NCBI GenBank assembly: GCA_963923455.1
Contig: CAWULT010000021.1
Location: 1 to 52,002, forward strand
Reading direction: 5' to 3'
Length of the DNA stretch: 52,002 nt
Source of the DNA: CAWULT01 sp963923455
GTDB lineage: Bacteria > Acidobacteriota > Vicinamibacteria > Vicinamibacterales > UBA2999
Shown here: in pieces, positions 19,378-26,412 of the stretch
Layout: each line of letters starts with the position of its first letter
How positions within the stretch are numbered: position 1 is the first letter of the stretch
Position numbers and translations under genes: made by a program
The notes under the pieces: model-generated
Told to the model about the DNA's origin: nothing
Seen by the model: only the letters and a program-made list of their open reading frames with translations
Database searches by the model: none

Positions 19378-19881
19378 ATGGAACTACTCCAGTCCATCAA
19401 CAACACGGCGTTCAGCCAATGGGTTCGCGAGTCCGACAGTCTGCTCGCCTATCCGGCGTTCATCACGCTCCACACGGCCGGGCTCGCCGTCCTGGTGGGC
19501 ATCAACGCGATTGCCAACGCACTGGTCCTCAGTGCGTCCCCTGGACGCACCATTGCCCCGGTGGCCCGCTTCTTTCCTCTGATGTGGGCGGGCTTCGCGG
19601 TCAACGCGGTCACGGGCGTCGTGCTGGTCGCGGCGGACGCGACGACGATGGTCGTCAACCCGGTGATGTGGGTGAAACTCGGGTTCGTCGTCGCGGCGAT
19701 CGTCCTGTTGCGGCGCATCGAGCGCGGGGTGTTCTCGAGCGCGCTGGCCTCGAGCGATGCCCCGGTCGACGGGACGGGCCGCATGCTCGCCCTGGCCTCC
19801 TTCGCGTGCTGGTTCGGCGCCATCGCTGCAGGGCGTCTGACGGCCTATCTCGGCCCCGTGGCGGGCCTGCTCGAGGGGTGA
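19378..19881 (+). CDS. Four-helix membrane protein, type A (first of an A-B-A'-B' set)
   Basis: A 167-residue integral membrane protein with about four hydrophobic helices, starting at ATG 19378 (MELLQSINNTAF). The family is uncharacterised; I think it belongs to a DUF6644-like group but cannot confirm this. Landmarks shared with the three neighbours are LHTAGLAVLVG in the first helix (a conserved His), PVARFFPLMWAGFAVNAVTG, and a Lys within helix three (MWVKLGF). The neighbour at 20408 is the closer relative (MELVNAIEQSA at its N-terminus). The gene precedes 19886 by four bases. No enzyme motif is present; a role in cofactor binding or membrane redox chemistry is speculation. Confidence 0.72.
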   Translation: MELLQSINNTAFSQWVRESDSLLAYPAFITLHTAGLAVLVGINAIANALVLSASPGRTIAPVARFFPLMWAGFAVNAVTGVVLVAADATTMVVNPVMWVKLGFVVAAIVLLRRIERGVFSSALASSDAPVDGTGRMLALASFACWFGAIAAGRLTAYLGPVAGLLEG

Positions 19882-19885
19882 GGCG

Positions 19886-20389
19886 ATGAAGCAGACCATG
19901 GAAGCCGTCTCGGTATGGCTCTCGAGCACCGCCCTGTCCGAGTACATCATCGACCACCGGTGGATCTTCCCGGGCTGTGAAATCTTCCACTTCGTCGGGA
20001 TGGCGATGCTGGTCGGCTTCGCGCTGACGCTCGACCTGCGGATGCTGGGCGTGGCGAAGAACATGTCCATCGTGCCGCTGCACCGGATGCTCGCCTTCGG
20101 CCTCGTGGGGTTCGGCATCACGGCCGTCACCGGGTTGGGTTTCGTCGTGGCGGCACCCTCTCAGTACCTGCCGAACGGCGTGTTCTGGTTCAAGATGCTG
20201 TTCCTCGCCCTGGCCGGCCTGAACATCGGCGTCTTCTACACGTCCGGGATCTACCAGGCGGTCGAGACGCTGGGCCCCGGCGAAGACGCACCTGCGGGCG
20301 CGAAACTGGTCGGCTTCTTCTCGCTGTTCCTGTGGGCCGGCGTCCTCTTCTGGGGCCGGATGCTGGCGTTCCTGGGAATCGCCTTCTAG
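19886..20389 (+). CDS. Four-helix membrane protein, type B
   Basis: A 167-residue membrane protein with about four helices. It has a periplasm-like N-terminal segment (DHRWIFPGCEIFHFVGMA) with Cys-Glu and an in-helix His, then LTLDLRMLGVAKNM, PLHRMLAFGLVGFGITAVTGLGF and FWFKMLFLALAGLN. C-E-[IV]-[FL]-H-F-[VI]-G-M-A and LDLRMLG are shared almost exactly with the gene at 20914, so the two are paralogous B-type members. It starts four bases after the upstream A-type gene, so A and B are probably made as a pair. Function is unknown; the conserved His and Arg within helices could bind heme or a metal, by loose analogy with four-helix cytochromes. Confidence 0.72.
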   Translation: MKQTMEAVSVWLSSTALSEYIIDHRWIFPGCEIFHFVGMAMLVGFALTLDLRMLGVAKNMSIVPLHRMLAFGLVGFGITAVTGLGFVVAAPSQYLPNGVFWFKMLFLALAGLNIGVFYTSGIYQAVETLGPGEDAPAGAKLVGFFSLFLWAGVLFWGRMLAFLGIAF

Positions 20390-20407
20390 CAGCACCGGGC
20401 AGGCGCG

Positions 20408-20890
20408 GTGGAGCTCGTCAACGCGATCGAGCAGAGCGCGGTCGGGGCGCTGGTGCGGGAGTCGCTGTGGGTCTACCCGACGCTGCTGACCCTGCACGGC
20501 GTCGGGCTGGCCCTCCTCGTCGGGATCAGCTGCGCCGTGGACGTGCGGATCCTCGGATTCGCCAGCGACGTGCCCCTCAGGCCGATGGCGAGGTTCCTTC
20601 CGGTCATGTACCTCGGCTTCTGGCTCAACGCCCTGTCGGGCCTGGGGCTGCTGTGCGCCGAGGCGTCGAAGATGCTCCGCGACCCCGTCTTCTTCGTGAA
20701 GATGGCGTGCATCCTGGCCGGGACCGGAGCCATCGTGCGGCTGAACACCCTCGTCTTCCGGCCGCAGGACGCGCGCCTCGATCGCGACACGTTCCACGGC
20801 AGCGCCCGCGCGCTCGCCCTGGCGTCCCTGGCCGCCTGGACGCTGGCGATCGTGACGGGACGGCTGACCGCCTACGGCTTCTTCCGCTAG
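20408..20890 (+). CDS. Four-helix membrane protein, type A'
   Basis: A 160-residue membrane protein beginning at GTG 20408 (MELVNAIEQSA). It matches the first gene of the cluster at the N-terminus and in LTLHGVGLALLVGISC, PMARFLPVMYLGFWLNALSGLGLL and FFVKMACIL, and also has an LDVRILGF-like VDVRILGF motif that the first A copy lacks, so it keeps features of both types. It is 18 bp after the B gene and 23 bp before B'. The conserved His of helix one and Lys of helix three are present. No function can be assigned from sequence. Confidence 0.7.
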   Translation: MELVNAIEQSAVGALVRESLWVYPTLLTLHGVGLALLVGISCAVDVRILGFASDVPLRPMARFLPVMYLGFWLNALSGLGLLCAEASKMLRDPVFFVKMACILAGTGAIVRLNTLVFRPQDARLDRDTFHGSARALALASLAAWTLAIVTGRLTAYGFFR

Positions 20891-20913
20891 AGGGGCAGGC
20901 AGAGGGAACCGAA

Positions 20914-21420
20914 GTGGACATCAATGGCGCCGTCGCGTGGCTCCAGAGCAGCGGGCTGCCCGGCTACATGAACGCCCACGCGTGGGCGTGGCCGGCCTGC
21001 GAAGTCCTCCACTTCATCGGGATGGCAACGCTGCTCGGCACCATCGGGCTGCTCGACCTGCGGATGCTGGGGCTTGCACGCAGCATCCCCGCGCGTCCGC
21101 TGCACCGCTTCGTCCAGTGGGGGCTGGGCGGCTTCGTGATCAACCTGGTCACGGGGGTGATGTTCGTCGCGGGCAATCCGTTCGCGCCCCTCGAGTACAT
21201 CTCGAACGTCGCGTTCCTGCTGAAGATGGCCTTCCTCATCCTCGCAGGGGTCAACGCGGGGATCTTCTACCTGACCGGGGTGTCGGACGTCGTCCTCCGA
21301 CTCGGGCCCGGCGACGACGCCCCGCTGGCAGCCAAGTTGATCGGCGGCACCTCGATGTGCCTCTGGCTGGGCGTGATCGTCTTCGGGCGACTGCTGCCGT
21401 ACCTGGGCGACGCGTTCTAG
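20914..21420 (+). CDS. Four-helix membrane protein, type B'
   Basis: A 168-residue membrane protein, GTG start at 20914 with AGAGGGA upstream. It is the paralogue of the 19886 gene: CEVLHFIGMATLLG, LDLRMLGLARSI, PLHRFVQWGLGGFVINLVTGVMFV and LLKMAFLILAGVNAG, ending in FGRLLPYLGDAF where the other ends in WGRMLAFLGIAF. Four helices are expected. Last gene of the four-gene run. The close agreement of B and B' suggests a duplicated A-B unit rather than independent genes. Function unknown. Confidence 0.72.
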   Translation: MDINGAVAWLQSSGLPGYMNAHAWAWPACEVLHFIGMATLLGTIGLLDLRMLGLARSIPARPLHRFVQWGLGGFVINLVTGVMFVAGNPFAPLEYISNVAFLLKMAFLILAGVNAGIFYLTGVSDVVLRLGPGDDAPLAAKLIGGTSMCLWLGVIVFGRLLPYLGDAF

Positions 21421-21563
21421 CGGGGCTCCTTTCCCGGCGCGGATCGCTCCTCCGCCCGGGCGCCGCCCAGGACGCGTAGCCCGGCGCCTGGGTGATTCGG
21501 ACGCCCTTGTTGTAGAGGGTTGGGAACGCCACCGGATTGGCGCTCCCCCGAAAGCCGCGGGGA

Positions 21564-22466
21564 TCATGGCGACCGGCGCGGGGCTTCCCAAGCGCCCAAG
21601 ACGGGCTGACGCGACGCGCGGAGCCCGTCCACGCCGAAGAGCACCAGCGCCACCCACACCGTCGAGAACCCGATCAGTTGCACGTGGGTGAAGGGCTCTG
21701 CGTACACGAGAATGCCGATCGCGAACTGGATGGTCGGAGAGACGTACTGCAGCAGGCCGACGACCGAGAGCGGCACGCGTCGCACGGCCGAGGCGAACAG
21801 CAGCAGCGGCACGATCGTCACCACGCCGCCGCCGACGAGCAGGAGATCGGTCAGGGCCCCGGTGCGCAGAAACGCTCCGGTCCCCTGCAGGTGAGCGAGC
21901 AGCAGGAACAGGCCTGCGGGCGCGACCAGCACGGCCGTCTCGAGGAGCAACCCCTCGCGCGACGGCAGCGCCACCTGCTTCTTGACCAACCCGTAGCTGC
22001 CGAAGCTGAACGCCAGGCCGAGCGCGACCAGCGGCAGGGTTCCGACCGCGATGGTCAGGTAGCTCACCCCCGCGGCAGCCACGCCCACGGCGGCCCACTG
22101 CAGCGGGCGGAGCCGCTCGCGCAGCACCGCCACGCCCAGCAGCACGTTGACGAGCGGTGTCATGAAATAGCCGAGGCTCGTCTGCAGCACGAGGCCCGCG
22201 TTGACGCCCCAGACGTAGAGAAACCAGTTGGCGCCGATGAGCGCCGCGGCCAGGGCCAGCAGGCCCATCGCCTTTGCGGACGGGCGCACGACGGAGGCGC
22301 CGGACGGGCGCGTCGCCACCTGCAGCACGACGAGCGCGAGGAACGACCAGAGGATGCGGTGCGCGATCGTCTGGATCGCCGGGACGTGGCTGAACTGCTT
22401 CCAGTAGAGGGGAAAGAGCCCCCAGATGGCGTACGCGGCCAGCCCCTGCCAGATGCCGCGGCTCAT
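21564..22466 (-). CDS. rarD: RarD/EamA-type transporter
   Basis: A 300-residue permease of the DMT superfamily with about ten helices. The start at 22466 (MSRGIWQGL) matches the typical RarD start; AYAIWGLFPLYWKQFSHVPAIQTIAHRILWS is the RarD signature, including the charged HR pair in the second helix, and LQTSLGYFMTPLVNVLLGV and LQYVSPTIQFAIGI are hallmark second-repeat motifs. RarD proteins are linked to chloramphenicol sensitivity in E. coli, but the natural substrate is unknown. The zinc-ribbon gene lies 10 bp upstream on the same strand and may share its promoter. Confidence 0.88.
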   Translation of the reverse strand: MSRGIWQGLAAYAIWGLFPLYWKQFSHVPAIQTIAHRILWSFLALVVLQVATRPSGASVVRPSAKAMGLLALAAALIGANWFLYVWGVNAGLVLQTSLGYFMTPLVNVLLGVAVLRERLRPLQWAAVGVAAAGVSYLTIAVGTLPLVALGLAFSFGSYGLVKKQVALPSREGLLLETAVLVAPAGLFLLLAHLQGTGAFLRTGALTDLLLVGGGVVTIVPLLLFASAVRRVPLSVVGLLQYVSPTIQFAIGILVYAEPFTHVQLIGFSTVWVALVLFGVDGLRASRQPVLGAWEAPRRSP

Positions 22467-22476
22467 GGACGACGGA

Positions 22477-22680
22477 TCACCGGAGCAGCGCCCAGGCGGC
22501 CACGACCAGGGCCACCAGAACCAGCACGCCGACGACGACCGGCCACCGGGAGCGCGGCGCCGGCTCGAAGATCGAGCCCTCCGCGGGAGGCGCCACGCGG
22601 GGCTCCACGGTGGCCCGTCCGCAGCGATAGCAGATGAGGGCCTTGTCGGCGATCTCGGTTCCACAGCCTGTGCAGGTCAT
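22477..22680 (-). CDS. Small zinc-ribbon membrane protein
   Basis: A 67-residue protein: a CTGCGTEIADKALICYRCG zinc ribbon (two CxxC knuckles) at the N-terminus, a short Pro/Ala linker, and a single C-terminal transmembrane helix. Proteins like this are common and poorly studied; the ribbon may sense or bind partners while the tail anchors it. The ATG at 22680 follows CGGAG by six bases. It shares a divergent region with the rhomboid gene, whose ATG is 65 bp away. Confidence 0.72.
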   Translation of the reverse strand: MTCTGCGTEIADKALICYRCGRATVEPRVAPPAEGSIFEPAPRSRWPVVVGVLVLVALVVAAWALLR

Positions 22681-22744
22681 CGACGCTCCGGGGTGTACTG
22701 TACTATCAGCGCCGGCCGGGAGCGCTCCCGCCGGGCAGACCCGC

Positions 22745-23425
22745 ATGATTCCGCTCCGCGACGTCATCCCGTCCCGCACGACACCGTACGTGACGGTGTC
22801 ACTCATCGTCGTCAACGCGCTGGTGTTCGTCTACCAGTCCTCGCTCGGGGAGGCGGGCGCCACGGCGTGGCTGCTGGCGTGGGGCCTCACCCCGGTGAGC
22901 TTCTCGTGGGTGAACGTCGCCACGTCGATGTTCCTTCACGGCGGGCTGCTGCACGTCGGCGGCAACATGCTCTACCTGTGGATCTTCGGCGACAACGTCG
23001 AAGACCGCATGGGCCACGGCCGATTTCTGAGCTTCTACCTGTTGTGCGGGGTCGCGGCCGCGCTGGCGCAGGCGTGGACGGATCCGGACTCGGCGGTCCC
23101 CATGGTCGGCGCCAGCGGCGCCGTCGCCGGCGTAATGGGCGCCTACTTCGTGCTCTACCCGCAGTCGCGCATCGTGACGCTGATCCCGTTCATCTTCATC
23201 CAGATCGTGGAAATCCCCGCCATCTTCTTCCTCGGGATCTGGTTCCTGATGCAGTTCGTCAACGGGCTGGGCTCACTCGCCGCCGTGTCACGCGGACAGT
23301 CGGTGGGCGGGATCGCGTTCTGGGCGCACGCCGCCGGCTTCGCGGCTGGTGCTGCGGGAGTCTTCCTGTTCCGCCGGCCCGAACGTGCGCGCGTCGAGTG
23401 GTGGGACGACGCCGACCTGCCCTGA
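22745..23425 (+). CDS. Rhomboid family intramembrane serine protease
   Basis: A 226-residue membrane protein with about six to seven helices. The catalytic Ser lies in GASGAVAGVMG near residue 123, and the catalytic His in FWAHAAGF near residue 193; the TM2 motif MFLHGGLLHVGGNMLYLWIFG is present, all typical of bacterial rhomboids. It should cleave transmembrane helices within the bilayer. Upstream, TACTAT at 22696-22701 could be a -10, with a leader of about 40 bases that contains the palindrome GGGAGCGCTCCC. The 3' end faces the TPR gene, separated by a 16-bp palindrome. Confidence 0.92.
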   Translation: MIPLRDVIPSRTTPYVTVSLIVVNALVFVYQSSLGEAGATAWLLAWGLTPVSFSWVNVATSMFLHGGLLHVGGNMLYLWIFGDNVEDRMGHGRFLSFYLLCGVAAALAQAWTDPDSAVPMVGASGAVAGVMGAYFVLYPQSRIVTLIPFIFIQIVEIPAIFFLGIWFLMQFVNGLGSLAAVSRGQSVGGIAFWAHAAGFAAGAAGVFLFRRPERARVEWWDDADLP

Positions 23426-23432
23426 CCCCCGC

Positions 23433-23448
23433 CGCGCGGATCCGCGCG
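23433..23448. repeat. 16-bp perfect palindrome between convergent genes
   Basis: CGCGCGGATCCGCGCG is self-complementary without a loop. It fills the 23-bp gap between the rhomboid stop (23425) and the TPR gene stop (23449-23451). It could act as a bidirectional transcription barrier; there is no U-tract. Confidence 0.5.
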
Positions 23449-25998
23449 CTACTCCGCGCCCGCGCGCGCGTCGATCAGCCTGAGCAGCAGGTCCTGCGCG
23501 CGCTCGAAGGACGGCGCGATCTCGAGCGCCGCGAGCGTTTCCGTGCGCGCCTCCGCCGGACGTCCGGACAAGAGATAGGCCTCGGCCAGGTCGACGTGCG
23601 CCGAGGCGCGATCGGGCGGGTTGGTCGCCAGCGCCGCCTTGAGCGCCGGAACGGCGGCCGGGGCGTCCTTGCGCTGCAGCGCCAGGCGGCCCAGACCGGT
23701 CTGCGACGGGTTGTCGAAGGGGTCCACGGCCACCGCGCGCCGGTAGGCGTCCTCCGCGCGCGCGAGGTCGCCGCGCTCGGTCGCCAGCTTCGCGAGCTGC
23801 CGCGCGGCCTCGAGCGCCGACGGGTCTCGTTGCAGCGCGGCGTCCAGTGCCCGCATGGCGCGCGCCGTGTCGCCCTGCTCGATCGCGATCGCCGCGATCC
23901 GGGTGTGGGGGCTGTTGTCGCCGATCGCCGTCGGCACGAGTCCTGCCGCCTTCTCGAACGCCTGGATGGCGCCGGCCTTCTCGCCAGCCTTCTGCAGGGC
24001 CACGCCCAGGGACATCTGGACGCCGAAGCTGCCGGGATTGCTCTCTGCCAGCGCCCGCAGTTCCTGGAGCGACATGCCCTCCTTGAGTTCGGGCCCCTTC
24101 AGCGCGGCGACGATACCGGCGTAATCGCGGGCGATCCGGGCGTCGAAGCCCGTCTGGATCTCCGCCATCGTGACGCCGAAGGCGTCCTTCAGGGCGGCGT
24201 CGGTCTCGAGGCCGCGGCCGTAGGCGCGCAGCAACGCGCGAAGCTTCGGCTCGCCGTAAGTGCCGGCCAGGTAGTCGACGACGAGCGACGCCTGGTAGTA
24301 GGCCAGCGAGATGGTCCGCGGATCGGAGAAGCCGTCGTTGAGCGTCTCGAGCTTCAGCACCTTGCCCGCCTCGAGCGCGCGGGCGAACGACAGATCGGAC
24401 TCACGTCCCCACTCGGGACGGCCCCTCCGCTCCTCCCAGACGGACATCCCCTCGGTCAGCCAGCGCGGCACCCGGTTGTTCGACAACTGCAGGGTGAACA
24501 CGTGGGCCATCTCGTGCCACAGCGTCTCGCCCCAGTTGAAGTCGCCTGGCGGCCGCGCCTTCGGCGAGTCGAGCGTCACCACCCGTCCGAAGCAGGCGCC
24601 GAGTGCGCCGACCATGCCGGGCAGGCCCACGGTGCGCACCGCGAAGTCGTCGTGGCGCGGGAACATCTCGACCAGGATGGGCCCCTGCGGCGTGAACTCG
24701 TAGAGCTTCGACAGCGTCGCCAGCGCCTCCTTGGCCAGCGGCAGCGCGTGCTCGCGCATCACCGCGGCCTCGTCCGGGTGGAAGCGGATCACGATGTCGC
24801 CGTCGCGGATGGTCTCGAACTTGTCCAGACGGTCGAGCAGGTCGAGCGAGTTGAACGTGTACCGGTTGTACGGGTCGTCCTTGAACGCCCGCTCGAGCGC
24901 GCGCCGCGCCCCGGCCTCGTCGCCGGTGCGCAGCAGGTGCATGCCGAGATCGCCGTGCGCGCGGCTGTTGGCGTCGTCGATGGCCAGACCGCGCCGGACC
25001 ATGTCGGCCGCCTCGTCGAACCGGTAGTTGCGGGCCAGATGATCGCCGACGACGCGGTAGATCTCCCCGTAGAGCGGGTTGATCCGCAGCACGTCGCGCA
25101 CCTGGGCCTCGAACTCGGCGGTACGGGCCTCGAGCACGGCGATGGCCGCGTCGAGCGCACGGGCCTCGAGGCTGTTGGGGTTGGTCGCCAGGGCGGCCTT
25201 GATGGCCGTGCGCGCGTCATCGCGCCGGCGGTCGTCGAGCGCCATCTCGGCGAGGACGAGGTGCGCGGCGACGAGATTCGGATTGGCCTTCAGGAGCCGT
25301 TCGATCGCCTCCTTCGCGGCCGGCGGGTTGCCCTCGACGGCGACCCGCGCCAGTCCCAGGCGCGCGGGCGCGTAGTTGTCGTCCGTCTTCAGCGCCGCCT
25401 GGAACGACTTGACCGCCTCGCCGTTGTCGTACTTCTCGAAGAACAGCTCGCCCCAGGCGGTGTTGACCGCGGCGTCGGCCGGAGCCATCCGACTGGCGTC
25501 GCGGAAGAACTCGTTGGCTCGCTTGTACTCGCCCAGCGCCCGGGACGCCCGGCCGAGGCGCGCCAGGTCGGCGGCGGTCCGGGGCCGCAACCCGTCGACC
25601 AGGCGCTGCAGCGTCTGCCGCGACTGGGGACGCCGGCCGAGATACGCCTGCAACAGGCCCAACTCGAGGGCCTCGTCCCCGGTCGGATCGGCGGCGACCA
25701 GCCCGGACAGCGCCTTTTCGGCCTCGTCGTAGCGGCCCCTGGCGATGGAAGCGCGGGCCTTGAGGAGTTGGGCGGGAGGGTCGGCGGCGCTCCCGAGGAG
25801 CGTGGCCACCTCGTCGTACCGCCCTCCCTCGAATGCCACCGTGGCAGCCTCGAGGGGCCCCCGCGGCGCAGCTGGCCGGCCGGCCCCCTGGGCCGCCAGC
25901 AGCGCACCACCGAGCGCCAACGCAGCCCCGGCGAGCACGGCGCTGGCCACCGCGGCCTTGCCCGTCGAGAACGAACGGACCCGTTCCACCAGTCGCAT
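23449..25998 (-). CDS. TPR protein with embedded gluzincin (peptidase MA-like) domain
   Basis: An 849-residue secreted protein. I start it at ATG 25998, which gives a clean signal peptide, because an upstream in-frame ATG (26028) would place a perfect -10 (TATACT, 26014-26019 on the minus strand) inside the coding sequence. The N-terminal half contains many TPR-like 34-residue helical repeats with ARASIARGRYDEAEKAL and LELGLLQAYLGR. Near residues 490-494 sits HEMAH, followed by WLTEGMSVWEERRG, the zinc-binding and Glu-ligand pattern of peptidase MA-like gluzincins. TPR repeats resume to the C-terminus (PSALEAARQLAKLATERGD). Neither a substrate nor a partner is visible; tethering to a complex is possible. 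Confidence 0.8.
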   Translation of the reverse strand: MRLVERVRSFSTGKAAVASAVLAGAALALGGALLAAQGAGRPAAPRGPLEAATVAFEGGRYDEVATLLGSAADPPAQLLKARASIARGRYDEAEKALSGLVAADPTGDEALELGLLQAYLGRRPQSRQTLQRLVDGLRPRTAADLARLGRASRALGEYKRANEFFRDASRMAPADAAVNTAWGELFFEKYDNGEAVKSFQAALKTDDNYAPARLGLARVAVEGNPPAAKEAIERLLKANPNLVAAHLVLAEMALDDRRRDDARTAIKAALATNPNSLEARALDAAIAVLEARTAEFEAQVRDVLRINPLYGEIYRVVGDHLARNYRFDEAADMVRRGLAIDDANSRAHGDLGMHLLRTGDEAGARRALERAFKDDPYNRYTFNSLDLLDRLDKFETIRDGDIVIRFHPDEAAVMREHALPLAKEALATLSKLYEFTPQGPILVEMFPRHDDFAVRTVGLPGMVGALGACFGRVVTLDSPKARPPGDFNWGETLWHEMAHVFTLQLSNNRVPRWLTEGMSVWEERRGRPEWGRESDLSFARALEAGKVLKLETLNDGFSDPRTISLAYYQASLVVDYLAGTYGEPKLRALLRAYGRGLETDAALKDAFGVTMAEIQTGFDARIARDYAGIVAALKGPELKEGMSLQELRALAESNPGSFGVQMSLGVALQKAGEKAGAIQAFEKAAGLVPTAIGDNSPHTRIAAIAIEQGDTARAMRALDAALQRDPSALEAARQLAKLATERGDLARAEDAYRRAVAVDPFDNPSQTGLGRLALQRKDAPAAVPALKAALATNPPDRASAHVDLAEAYLLSGRPAEARTETLAALEIAPSFERAQDLLLRLIDARAGAE

Positions 25999-26013
25999 CG
26001 CGGTCAGGCGGGC

Positions 26014-26019
26014 AGTATA
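26014..26019 (-). promoter_or_regulatory. -10 element TATACT for the TPR/gluzincin gene
   Basis: On the minus strand TATACT matches five of six bases of TATAAT. It lies 15 bases before ATG 25998, so transcription would begin about 8 bases before the start codon, a very short leader. No -35 is apparent. Confidence 0.5.
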
Positions 26020-26056
26020 GTGCAGCATTTCGGCCTCCGCACGCGCCCCCGGGGGC

Positions 26057-26362
26057 TCACTCGTCGTAGTCGTCCTGAGGCAGTCCTTCGAGCTCTTCCA
26101 GGAACACCAGGGCCCGGTGCGACGGGATTTCGAACCGTCTCCGGCAGGATGGACAGGTCACGTCGTCGTCCACCCGGATCAGGTGGTCCTTCACCTTCGC
26201 GAACATCGCCCGGTCGCGCTCGTCGGCCCCGGGGGGAATCTGGGGCTTCCGGGTCCGCCTGATCCACCGGATGGTGTAGTCGTTCGTGCGGCGGCACCGG
26301 GGGCACTGGAACCGGGCCGGACGCTGTTCGGGCTTCTCCGTGAAGAACTGGCGCTCATCCAC
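26057..26362 (-). CDS. Double zinc-knuckle conserved hypothetical protein
   Basis: A 101-residue protein with two CxxC pairs, CPRC and CPSC about 45 residues apart, so one zinc site could be shared across the chain. FQCPRCRRTNDYTIRWIRRTRK lies between a short acidic N-terminus and a helical linker (ERDRAMFAKVKDHLIRVDD); the C-terminus is acidic (EELEGLPQDDYDE). GTG start at 26362, six bases from TAGGCT at 26369-26374, so it is probably leaderless. It is divergent from lon, and the start regions are 50 bp apart. No function can be named. Confidence 0.7.
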   Translation of the reverse strand: MDERQFFTEKPEQRPARFQCPRCRRTNDYTIRWIRRTRKPQIPPGADERDRAMFAKVKDHLIRVDDDVTCPSCRRRFEIPSHRALVFLEELEGLPQDDYDE

Positions 26363-26412
26363 ATCGGTAGCCTACAACGAACGTCGGCCTGATACACTGT
26401 GGCTCGCCAGAG

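Noticed and set aside
22426..26262. Very long open frame on the plus strand across the rhomboid/TPR region
   Set aside because: It is antisense to the TPR/gluzincin, rhomboid and RarD genes, Arg/Gly/His-rich and without any domain; a typical GC-rich shadow.
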